In this document: positions 45,611-55,710 of the stretch, one piece after another
Position numbering within the stretch: position 1 is the stretch's first letter
Layout: each line of letters begins with the position of its first letter
From: Buxus sempervirens
Taxonomy: Eukaryota > Streptophyta > Magnoliopsida > Buxales > Buxaceae
Direction: 5' to 3'
Assembly (NCBI GenBank): GCA_947561395.2
Contig: OX387185.1
Coordinates: 36,498,213 to 36,562,212, forward strand
Length of the DNA stretch: 64,000 nt
Translations under genes and position numbers: made by a program
Notes under the pieces: model-generated
The model's database searches: none
What the model was told of the DNA's origin: nothing
Seen by the model: only the letters and a program-made list of their open reading frames with translations

Positions 45611-46844
45611 TTTTTAAAATGTTTGGATTTCAAACCTTTATTCAATTTGGTTTTTTGCAAGATTTCATTCGATTTTTCTGATTATTTTATTAAAAAGCGA
45701 GATTCCTTTTATTAAAATATTAATAAACACATTTATTTTATTGGTTTATATCATTTTTTGCTGCCTTTTTGCCACATGGGCAGATTTTCTGAAACTTCAA
45801 CTGCTCATAACTTCTTCGTCCGGTGTCCGATTTCAGCAAACTTAGTGTCGTTGGAACCGGCTCGGAACCACCTATCCATTGGGATCAAGTTTGGCAGCTG
45901 AATTGGGGTCGAGCAAAAAGTCAACTTTTCGCTCCCCAAAAGTTTGACCAACTCATAATTTTCTCATTTGGACTCCAATTCCAGCAAATTCAGTTGCGTT
46001 GGAACCGTGTCGAAATGCTCTTTTCAATGAGATGAAGTTTGATGGCCAAATTTACTTGAATCAAAAATTCAATTTTTTGACCCCCTCAGGGTTTGACTTT
46101 TTAATTGAAATTTTCATTTTCTTCATTTTTTGGGGTGCAAAAATGAGGTGCTAACACACTGTCAACACCTCATTTTTGTACCTCAAAAAATGAAAAAAAA
46201 TAAAAAGGTCAAACCCTAAGGGGGCAGGCAAAAGTTGACCTTTTGATTTGGTGCAAATAAACCACCATAATTCTTCTCATTGAATAGGAAATTCCAACAT
46301 GATTCTAACGCAACTGAGTTTGCTCAAGGAGTTCGAATGAAGAAGTTATGAGCTGGTCAAACCTAGGGGAGCAAAAATTGACTTTCTGCTCAGACCCGAA
46401 CCAGTTGCTCAATTTGATCCTGGCAGATAGAGGATCCTGACACGATTCCGACGCAATTGAGTTTGCCGGAATTAGAGTCCCAAAGAAGAAAATATAAGCA
46501 AAACTGGATTGCGGGACGCAGTTTCGCGCTTCTACTAAAAAACTTAATTTGCTACCATACTCGAGCTCAGTGGATCAAGAATCTTGACCTGATTCCGACG
46601 CCACTAAGTTTACTAAAATCGGACATTAGGTGAGAAAGTTATGACCAGTCAAAGTTTAGAAAAGCTGCTCACATGGCAAGAAAGCAAAAAAGGACAAAGC
46701 AAATAAAAATCTTGAATAAAATAATAATTTTTCTTAGAAATATCTCTTTTTTACATTTAAAATAAATAAAAAATAAAAGGGAAATTCGGATAAGATTTCA
46801 AAAATTCGTCAAAATGGGATGGGATTTGAAATCCTCCCATTTAA

Positions 46845-47034
46845 AACGTGCGTGTCCGCACTGTATGTGCGGACGTGTCGCGTCCGCACATATAGTGTGG
46901 ATCAATCCTTATCCAAAAGGGGCAGCTAGCAGATATTTTTGATTGCGCACGAGCTAATTTCGTCCGCACTTTAAGTGCGGATTAGGCCAATCCGCAATGT
47001 ATGTGCGGATCCGGCCTGTTTTGTCTATATAAAG
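46845..47034 (+). promoter_or_regulatory. E11 LTR promoter: GTGCGGA array plus TATA box
   Basis: GTCCGCACTG, ATGTGCGGAC, CGTCCGCAC, CGTCCGCACTTT, AAGTGCGGAT, ATCCGCAAT and ATGTGCGGAT precede TCTATATAAAG. The pairs TCCGCACTGTATGTGCGGA and TCCGCACTTTAAGTGCGGA are self-complementary apart from a base or two at the centre. Confidence 0.65.
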
Positions 47035-47576
47035 GGCCTTGGCCCCCTTGTTTAAGGAATTTTCTCCCATCCTTCTTCAATATCCTCCTTCCACACAACC
47101 CCTTTGTAACCTGTGTTCCCCTAGACCATTCCCCACTTACCTAAGCCTTCTCAAATACCCAAAATACCCTTCCAACCTCACCTTTCTTCACTTTCTCCTA
47201 TTCCCACTCACAAAAGAACAAGAGGAGGTGATTTTTGGAACCAAAGGGGAGCTTCAAGTGTCGTCTACTTGCCTTGGGGGACCACCACTTCTCCAAAAGG
47301 AAAGGTAATATCAAGGTGAGCCTTCTCCTTACCTTTTGTTTCACATATGTTAAAATGAACATATTATGAGTATGAGTACATTCAAGGCTATTTTAAGCCT
47401 TTCTTTTATTGTTATTACTTCTTTTTTTCTTATCTTTTTGTGCTATTGGAATCCCCATGGTAAGGGGATGATTCCATATGAAAGTTGGAGGAGAGCTCCA
47501 CTTTTAGAGTAAGAAGATATCACTCGAGCATGTTCACTTTTGTTTATCTTTTTGATGATATTTTCATAAGGGGATA

Positions 47577-49973
47577 TGTAGACACCCCAAATTGCACTAC
47601 AATAATGAAAATGAATTTCAAATGTTTTGTTTGAGCTTTAACAAGTGTCAAAAACTCAAAAATATTCAGAAAATGTGCTGACCACACATATAATGCGGTT
47701 TTTGGTCATTTGGTTTTGACCACACTGTATGTGCGGTTGCGATCGCACTGGATGTGCAGTCGGCCTCATGCTTCTTGTGTGCACGCAAGTGGGCTGCCAC
47801 GTGGCTTCTAGAAGCCTAACATCGGCAACAATCATTGGCGCGTAACTGAATTTGGACCGCATTCAACATGCGGTTTGTGAAGGGTTTTGCTGCGACCGCA
47901 GATAGAGTGCGGTTTGGTCTAAACCTCACTGTGTATGCGGTTGCAGTCATTTTGCACATTTGCGAAAAGGCTCGAGATCTGAGCCTTATTTACGCATCTT
48001 ACCTCTCTCTGGGAGACCTGATCTCCCTATTTTGCCCTCCGAAACTTGTAGTAGTACTCCAATTCATGTCTTTGGCTTAAATTGGAATAATCTAGAAGAG
48101 TTCTCTGGCCTACCCTTGGGTCTTTTATACCTTTGGCTGTGCCTATAAATAAAGGAGCTCTCCTCTTACAAATTGCTACTACTTTGAAGTTTGAAGGCTC
48201 TAGAAGAAGAAGCTAACCTCTGCCGAATTGCTGTCTCAAGATTTCCTAAGCTACCAAGGTAATCTCCCTTCTCTCTTCTTTTTATTTATATTTTAGCACT
48301 CCCTCCTTCTACCTTTTTGTAATGTAAGGCCATTGTGTGTGCTTGTAAACCCAAACTACTTCTAAAGTACCTAAGAATCCTCTCTAGCCGTAAAACGTGA
48401 AGAGAGAGCTTGGGGAAAAGGAAGGTGGAATGGAACCTTAAGTCTAGAACCATCTTGTGATTGCATTCTGGATTTGAGTGTGATTGTTACTTAAATTTGG
48501 AGAGGATACAAGGATCCATGCTCTCTATAGCATTGGATCCCAATCTTCTCATAGAAATTTGGTTTCCTACACAATCACACACGTTTCACTTCTTTTTGTC
48601 AAGAATAGGCTTAGATCTTGGATTCACCATGCTCAATATGGTAAATCTGAGATCCATAGCCTTAGAGTGAACTCTCAGGACTTCATGAGCTCATTCAAGT
48701 GATTTTAAGTCAGTTTAGCCGAATCCATTGCACACACTCACTGGTTCCGCTCTTTTTTTTTATCAAAACTTCACAAATCTGGACAGAACCTGCACCTTGT
48801 CTTAGAACACTCATAACTCCATCATCCGGATGAATTTTTGAGTGATTCTAAAAACATGTGATAAGTGGATATGTTTAGTATGTGTCTGTAAAATTTTAGC
48901 AATTTATATGGAATGGATTTTAAATACCATTTGATCAAAGTCGACAGATCAGTTCAGATCAGATTGTTGAACTTGTCACTTTGATTGAGCACCATTTGTT
49001 CATTTTAACTCCGATTCAAGTGATTTTAATCTCTGTGTTTTTCTTTGTGAGTCTATTTTCAAATCCAATTGGTTTTGAGAGTTTTTACTTTGATTTGTGT
49101 CTTGTGCATTTGATTGACTCAGAGCTACTCAGTAGCAGAATTCAGAGTCAATCTGTGATCCTGTAGGCATGTTCGAGAGGTCACACAAGTCACAAATGGA
49201 TGGAGTTTTGTGTGAGGCCTATTTCATTTGAAAGATGGCATCACATACTTCATTCATGCAAGTTTTCAAGGATTTACATGGAGCCAATCTTCACAAATAG
49301 GGTTTAAAATTTGGTTACTCGCCGCTTTTGCAGATTTAAAGCAGTAGACTTGAATGAGTGTTTCTCCTTTGTTTTTAATCGGATTGATTTGAATTGTTTA
49401 CTGATTCTTCTTCTTCATATTAGCTTTCAAATGGCTTTGGTTTTGTTTGATTTGAGTTTCAATTGAAGGATTTATGATTGATCAAAGTTTTCAAGCTAAA
49501 GTAGCTTCATCTCTTAATTGTTTTTTTTTTTTTCAGATTTGTTTTAGTTTGATTTTCTTCAATCTTTACTTTGATTTTTACTTAACCATGAAATCCCAGA
49601 GGTGATATATCGATAGAGAGAGTCCAGATTTTATTGGACTACTCCTATAGAGCAATCACACATGTGTTTGTCGCTTTTCAAGCACTTTTGATGGATTTAT
49701 TTTAACAAGTAATTTTTAAGCATAAACAACATATGGCAACCATCTTGTATGGATGATTAGTTGTGCCTAACACCTTCCCCTACTCATAACCTAATCCCTT
49801 TACCCAATCTCTGAACAATACCATAAATTAGAGCTACTTTGGCTCTATTTTTACATCTTTATGATCCCTTTGGTGTCCATTCACACCTTAACTTGAATGG
49901 TGGCGACTCTGACCTTTTTGTAAACTCCGTGTGATGATGAGGAAGTCATCTAGGTGATTTTCCATGTCTCACA
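47577..49973 (+). mobile_element. E12: solo LTR of the E1/E14 family inside E11
   Basis: It starts TGTAGACACCCCAAATTGCA and ends CATGTCTCACA, 2397 bp. Flanks are GGATA (47572-47576) and TGATA (49974-49978), a TSD with one mismatch. It has TATA CTATAAATAAAG (48143-48154), donor CCAAG|GTAAT (GT at 48259), one CTAGCCGTAAAACGTGAAG (48384) and TGGCGACTC (49901-49909). Confidence 0.9.
47690..47945 (+). promoter_or_regulatory. Palindrome array of E12 (word TGCGGT / ACCGCA)
   Basis: ATAATGCGGTT, GTGCGGTTGCGATCGCAC, GACCGCATT, CATGCGGTT, CGACCGCAGA, AGTGCGGTT and TATGCGGTTG are grouped in 255 bases, about 200 bases before the TATA box. E1 and E12 are the same LTR family but use different words. Confidence 0.55.
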
Positions 49974-50637
49974 TGATATGTCCCCCTTCTAACATCCGTT
50001 GTACCCCTGATATCTCTCCCTCTTTCCCTTCCTTTAATTTGTGCTATTCACTACTCTCTTGCATGCATGTTTATTTTATGAAGTTCTTGTCCTTTTGGTT
50101 ATTTCATATGAAGAGCATGGGATGTATTATCACATATGGTTCCCTTGCTTTGCATCCATTGGTCTTGAGTATGTTTTAGAATGCACATAAGAGCATCATT
50201 TTCACAAATATATATATCTTCATGTAGGCATGAACAGCATGATAGGGAAGCATATATGAATATGTTTCATCACTCTTTTTGTCACTATGAGTACAAGTAA
50301 GTGGATTCATCAATTGGTGAGATTTAGGCCTTTCGGGCCTTCTCTTTCTTTCCCTCATGAGGAAAGGAGGGAGACCTTTTTGGCACCAAGAGTAGGGACA
50401 TTTAGAGTCCCTATTCCAGACCTTCAGTGTTGACCCTAGGAGGTTGGGGAAGCCCCAAGCTTCTCCCCTCCTTCCCTGTTTGGAACTTGGTAAAAATGGC
50501 ATTTTTAGCAAAAATCGAGCATCTGAACCACTGTAGGTCTGCTCGAAGACCCACAGCAATTCGCAAAACCCCCTAGAAGATAGGCGACCTGAACCCCTCT
50601 GCCGTTTTGGCGTTTTTGGGTTTCCAGGTCGAGTTCG

Positions 50638-50710
50638 CATACACAGTGCGGACCAGACCCGACCGCACTGTATGTACAGACAGGTTTAGTCCACACAGTA
50701 TATACGGATA
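50638..50710 (+). promoter_or_regulatory. Second array in E11, downstream of the TATA box
   Basis: CACAGTGCGGACC, GACCGCACTGTATGTAC and CCACACAGTATATACGG repeat the word used in the upstream array of E11. E10 shows the same two-array arrangement. Confidence 0.4.
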
Positions 50711-51657
50711 GACCCAGTGAACCCCCAATTTCTGTTTCTTTGGGCATGGGCCCATCGGGATCGACCCATACCCATTTAATAAGAACCCCTAGGATCTCTG
50801 GGTCAACCCAAACCCTCATTTTGAGCCTTGGGCCCAATAAGGATTCGTGGGCCTTCCAACGGGGCCCACATCCCGACTTGCTCACACCAAGGCCCATTTC
50901 AATAGTGGGCCCTAAATGGCAATATGGATAATGCCCTAGGACAATTCCAAGCCCAATGGGCCTTAAAATTTTTAAACCACTAAATATGTATATTTAATTA
51001 ATATTTAAACCAAATAACAAAAACCAATAAATAAGGTTATCCAACGTAACCTTAGATGGAGCTTGAGCTTAACTAAAGCCCAACTTGGTAGCCAATGGGC
51101 CTTCCAACGGGGCCTATACCAGACGCACTCCACCAAGGGATAAAAAGGTAAAATTCAATAAAAATAAAGGGGACCCACACCACTTTGGTGATCCCTACTC
51201 AGACCTTAAAATGTGTGCATGTTTTGGCTTAGGAAATTAGGGTGAAGTTGACTCAAACCAGGGAGACCCAAGGGACCCATCAACCGACGAGGCAGACCGG
51301 GGTGTCTTCAGACTTCCCCGGACCGTAACCGAGAACTTAGCCAGAATCTCTAAAAAGCCGCAGACCATTCAAAATAGATCCGTATAGGCACCTTGGTGTC
51401 TACCTGCACCCCATCAGGCAGTGGCGACTCTAAATTCCCTTTTTACCCTTTAGGAGGCACGTACCCATCCGTGCGCCCTGGTGCCCTGTCGTTTCCGACG
51501 TGCGCACAAGCACTTCCGGGAGGTGCAAAAATCAGGTGTTTACAGTCATCTTTTTTAAATAAAAAAAAAAGGAACTGTCATGTTCATAGGAAGTACAAAG
51601 TAGGAGGAATTTATATCTTTAGGAGAATCATGATTACAGGAAGTACAAAGTATGAGG

Positions 51658-51871
51658 AATTTTTAGTGACACTTTACTGTTGCAAATAAATACTTCCAAA
51701 GCTGCCCTTATACAACTCACTCCCAGGACTTATACAAGTAATAAATTTATTTGTACAAGCAATAAAATGACTTGTACCTTGAGTGAGTGACTTATACAAG
51801 CCAGTTGGATGAGTGATGTAAGGGCATTCTTGGAATAATTGTTTTGTAATAGTAAAATGTCACTAAAAATT
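51658..51871. mobile_element. E13: MITE with long terminal inverted repeats
   Basis: The left end AATTTTTAGTGACACTTTAC and the reverse complement of the right end, AATTTTTAGTGACATTTTAC, match over about 60 bp with scattered differences (both continue to a CCTTA phrase and CACTCA). The core is a further palindrome (ACTTATACAAGTAATAAA / GACTTGTACC). No ORF. The TSD was not resolved, so the superfamily is open. A lone TCACTAAAAATTAATTTT at 51953 may be a third end. Confidence 0.7.
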
Positions 51872-52734
51872 TATTATGTTGATAAAAGTTTACTAAAAGT
51901 TAAAACTCAAAACTTTATTGACTGAATCTGAATTATTTTTAAAAAAAAGTATCACTAAAAATTAATTTTCCCTTCTTTCTTTAGGAGAATTAATGGTCTT
52001 ACGGAAAAGCCTGAAATCTCCATCCTCCATGACAGGAACTTAACCAAATGGCTGAAAAAGATTACAAATCTTGTGTTAAAAAACGAAATGGAGAAGAGTA
52101 CTCATTAGCTTTTACATTTATATATGTGTGTGCTGATACATACACGCACGAGTAATAGCAACACGAGCAACGTTTTAAAACAGGGACCCAAGGTACGTAT
52201 TAACTGGTATTAATGAATCAAGGACCCCATGGTACGTATAAATTGGCAAAAACAGGATTAATTGAATCAGTTTTTCCTTTTTTTTTTTCTTAATAAATAA
52301 TTTTTGTGGTGTATCTTCATTCTCTCAATTTAAAGTTTGAACCACCAGTTGAACCAAGTTGAACCAGACTAGCCTCCTCACTGGTTCAATGCATGTCCCA
52401 GTTCCTAAAATATTAAAGTCTGGAAGACCTACTTAGTAGCATCTGCTGTTAAGAAGTAACAGAAACAATATGTGGTTGCTAGCAACTCTCTGTAATTAGA
52501 AGAACCGGAATACTTCATAGTTACCAGCTTTGTGCATATTAAAAGTGGTGATAAATTATGGGAAAATTATGAAAAGGTTACTTTTTGGCCTATATTTATA
52601 AACAGTCCATCAAAAATCTTATTTTGCAAAAAATGGTTACTTTTATATGTAATTGATATGTAGGGTCACTTTTAAAAAAAAAATAAAAAAAATGTGGTTA
52701 AAAAACGCTTGTATCCATGTATGATGTGCTTCTA

Positions 52735-53460
52735 TCCCACGTATAGTGCACACCCCGGGACACTACTCGGGCAGGTGGCCCGCCAGTAGTGCGCTATGCA
52801 CACTTAAGTGGGCATGGTAGGCGAGTGGGCTATCGCTAGGCCACAAGGGCTTAGTGTTGGCTTCCGTGGTAGCCTGTCTTGGATTCGGATGGGCGCCACA
52901 AGTGTGGCGTAGCATGGAGGCAAGGTAAAGGGGCAACACCTTGCCAGGTATACTTGTGCTGCTTATACTAGGCGTGGAGCTCCATGTTGGGCTACTTGCG
53001 ATGCTACGAGACACGAGTTGCCTTAATACGCTCGAGGGGGACTCGAGGATGGTGTTGTGGATTGGCAACCCTCAATACAAGAACATGGGAGCGCCTGGGA
53101 GCTCCTTGGCTATTCAGTGTGCACGGTTATGAGCCGATATACTTGTGAAGCTCCTTGAGTGGGGCAAGTTGGATGATCGACTTGGTTGGGCATCTCAAGA
53201 CACGGTGGTGTGCTTGAGGGCCGCAATGACAAGGGAAACCTCATAAGCCGAGCAAGAGTCGGGATGGATGCTGGGAAGCAGCTTGTGAGTTGACCAAGGT
53301 GGGCTTGGTGTGCAGGACTCTAGAGTGAGTCGTATCCTATCGATGCATCATGTGGGCATTCGGAAATGGGTTGGAAGCACCTGAATGAGAAGGCTGGCTA
53401 TGGCACGGGAGGGCCATGGCGCCGCACGGTCGTTCTGCTGTGTGTGAAAAAAGTTGACTG
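52735..53460. other. GC-rich block of unknown origin
   Basis: Composition differs sharply from the AT-rich sequence to the left. The only long frame (52763-53068, minus, 101 codons) has no recognisable motif. No LTR ends were found. It resembles decayed LTR or transcribed noncoding sequence, not a proven gene. Confidence 0.35.
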
Positions 53461-53472
53461 TGATTGTGTCTC

Positions 53473-55258
53473 TGTGAGACATGGAAAATCAATTTAATGA
53501 CTTTCTAATCATCACAAGGGATTGGTTAAAAACAAAGAGTCGCCACCATTCTGTTTAGGAGTGAATGGACACCAAAATCTCAAATAAGCACAAAAAGGCA
53601 AATTTAGGGTAAAAATAACCCTCTAAAAAAACAAAACAACCAAAGATGGGTAAGGGGATTAGGTTATGAACAGGGAAAGGTGTTAGGCACCCCTATTCAT
53701 CCACACAAGGTGGTTGCCAAGTATTGTTCATGTTAAAAATAAAGAAGGCTTGCTACAAAAATCATAAAAAATCACAAAAAGACAAAAGTGCATGGTTTTT
53801 TCATACGAATAGCCTGATTGATCCAGAACTTTCAAATATGATCATACCATTCCTACGGTTTCATGAAATAAAATTGAGATAAAATCAAATAAAACCAATC
53901 TAAAGTGAAAACTTCAAAATTTTGGCTTCAAGTTAAATTTGGAAATCTAGAAAAATATGATTTTTATAAAATACTACAGAATTGAACTTAAACAGTCCAG
54001 GACATAGATATAGCCCAAATTTCATATTAAATCAAGAAATCAAAACCAAAAATACCCACGTTGATGAAGAATATCAAAAGGAGAGAACTTAGACCGTAGG
54101 GTCTTCTTTCAAAAGTGAAAAATGACTCAAAAACCACATCATGAAACCCTAGAAGTTACTTTCAAGCTTCTGAATCCAGATCTATCATATAGATCATGAT
54201 AGATCCAGGATTTTAGCCTATTATCACAAAAATCATGAAAACAGTATTGTAGGTGCAAAAGTGGTGAAAATCTCAATTTTTGGAGAAAAAAAGGATTTCA
54301 TGCTATAAACATCATGGATTCATATGATTCATTCAGATTCAATCACAAGATCATTAAAATATGAATAGGATATTCAAAGCAACCACATCTCACTAATTAG
54401 AGCACATGGGGGTCTACCCTACGGATCCACTTGTTCTCTTTTTCCCTAGCTCTCTCTTCACGTTTTACGGCTAGAGAGGATTCTTGAGGTACTTGGAGAT
54501 AGGTTTGGTGGTACAAACACAATCAAAGGCCTTATTCTATAAAAAAAAGAGAAAAAACAGATTATGGGGTTCTATTCTAGGGATCCACCTGTTCCCCTTT
54601 CCCCTAGTTCTCTCTTCACGTTTTACGGCTAGAGAGTATTCTTGAGGTACTTGGAGGAAGGTTTAGGAACACAAGTACAAGATGGCCTTATTCTACAACA
54701 ATGGAGAAGATCCTATTACTTCTAGAATTGAATACAGAAAATAAAAGGGAAAAGGGACTTACCTGGATTGAGCAAGCAGAGTAGCAGGGATTCCCTTCTT
54801 CACTTGGAGCTCCTTAGACTTCAAAATTTCTTGGCCCTTTGCTTAAGGATCTCACCTCTATTTATAGGCAAACCCAGGGATAAGGCTGGTCCAGAGGGAT
54901 ATACCATGATCCACCAGATTGGATTAAAAAATTAGGGATAATGCCCATCCATGGCCAAATAAGATAATTCGAATGAATAAAAGAGATATTGGAATGAAGA
55001 TAAGGCTTAGAAATTGAGCAAGGATAAAATTCGCAAAATCTCCTGCGCCCGTAAATATATTGCGGGGAAGTTGTGTCCGCATTTTTTTTACGGGCGCTGC
55101 GTGCCCATATACAAAATTCGGGCGTGACTAGACCACAGGTACAATACGGGCACTGCTTAAATGATTAAATTTTGTGCATTTTTGACCTTTTTCAAATCCC
55201 AATTAATATTTTCAATTAATTATTTTCTCATTTTGTAGTGCAATTTGGGGTGTCTACA
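53473..55258 (-). repeat. 3' LTR of E14
   Basis: Minus-strand start TGTAGACACCCCAAATTGCA (55258) and end CATGTCTCACA (53473), 1786 bp, clearly homologous to 5715-7506. TATA CTATAAATAG at 54858-54867, donor CCAG|GTAAGT (GT at 54762), two CTAGCCGTAAAACGTGAAG modules, GAGTCGCCA at 53537-53545. Confidence 0.9.
54858..55160 (-). promoter_or_regulatory. E14 LTR promoter: palindrome array and TATA box
   Basis: CGCCCGTAAA, TGCGGGG, GTCCGCAT, TTACGGGC, GCCCATAT, TTCGGGC and ATACGGGC lie at 55040-55160; the TATA CTATAAATAG is about 180 bases downstream on the minus strand. Some words have decayed compared with E1. Confidence 0.55.
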
Positions 55259-55275
55259 ACTGCCCCCTCTTTGCT
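55259..55275 (-). other. Polypurine tract of E14
   Basis: On the minus strand AGCAAAGAGGGGGCAGT runs into the LTR start. It differs from the E1 tract by one base. Confidence 0.85.
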
Positions 55276-55604
55276 GGTAATTGGAACCAATTACGAGCAG
55301 AGAGCAAAAAGACCCACCAATTGCACTTTTTGAGATTTTGTCTAACTAGTTGCACTTTGCAAGGATTAAAAGGATGATATTGGAAAAAGAATTTGTGTGG
55401 AAGATTTGCTGAAAAGTCCCTAACCTAAAGAGGCAAATCCTCCTCTCTAGTCTCACTGAGCACTTGTGGCTATGAAGTGAGATTTAAGACAAAATTTTTA
55501 AACAAAAGTGGGTAAGGTAGAAATCCTTGCAGCTTACAATTAATATAAACATTAATCTCCTAAAAAATGCAAAGAAAATAATGAAAAAAAAACAATCTTC
55601 TTCT

Positions 55605-55710
55605 TTGCCTGTATTTGTATTGCAGGCAGGTCATGCCTGTAATTTGAATACGGCCGCAATTGACCGCATTACCTTTGCGGGCTTCTGCTGCTCGTGTTGC
55701 TTTTACGGAT
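55605..55710 (+). promoter_or_regulatory. Palindrome array upstream of the E14 PMD gene
   Basis: GCCTGTATT, TGCAGGC, GCCTGTAATT, ATACGGCC, GACCGCATT, TGCGGGC and TTACGGA form a decayed version of the E1 cluster at 5265-5375. A CTCCGG-rich, 5' UTR-like stretch follows (55795-55905). Confidence 0.45.

Larger units (their letters stand above)
43759..46156 (-). mobile_element. E10: LTR of the same family as E9, minus orientation
   Basis: Minus-strand start TGTTAGCACCTCATTTTTGC (46156) and end GGTGCGCACACA (43759), 2398 bp. It has the TATA CTATAAATAG (45366-45375), a donor GTAAGTA (GT at 45067), a palindrome array upstream (45395-45610), a second array downstream (44477-44585), a G run and two tandem modules. 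Left flank AGCAC matches the right flank of E11. Confidence 0.82.
46160..51508 (+). mobile_element. E11: LTR of the same family, plus orientation, head to head with E10
   Basis: It starts TGTCAACACCTCATTTTTG and ends GACGTGCGCACA. Without E12 it is about 2.95 kb. It has tandem modules (46205-46650), an array of GTGCGGA/TCCGCAC words (46845-47010), TATA CTATATAAAG (47024-47034), donors at 47305 and 47315, a second array (50638-50710) and TGGCGACTC (51422-51430). The right flank AGCAC (51509-51513) is followed by the rest of E9. Confidence 0.82.
41042..51544 (-). mobile_element. E9: solo LTR of the Ogre-like TGTNAACACC family, host of E10-E12
   Basis: The minus-strand start TGTAAACACCTGATTTTTGC is at 51544 and the end CGTTCGTACA at 41042, with perfect TSD GTCAT (41037-41041 and 51545-51549). 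Own sequence is 41042-43758 plus 51514-51544, about 2.75 kb. It has a TATA CTATAAAAAG (43032-43041), a donor CCAAG|GTAAGC (GT at 42721), three 143-146 bp tandem modules (43299-43732), and GAGTCACCA at 41135-41143. Confidence 0.88.
51545..53472. other. Unassigned stretch between E9 and E14
   Basis: Contains a direct repeat AGGAAGTACAAAGTA (51588 and 51638), the MITE E13, AT-rich sequence, and a GC-rich block at 52735-53460. I recognise no gene. Confidence 0.5.

Noticed and set aside
43759-51508. E10 and E11 as the two LTRs of one full retrotransposon
   Set aside because: They are inverted relative to each other, diverged, only three bases apart, and have no primer site, polypurine tract or coding sequence between them.
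52763-53068. 101-codon minus-strand frame in the GC-rich block
   Set aside because: No recognisable domain; long frames are expected by chance at high GC.
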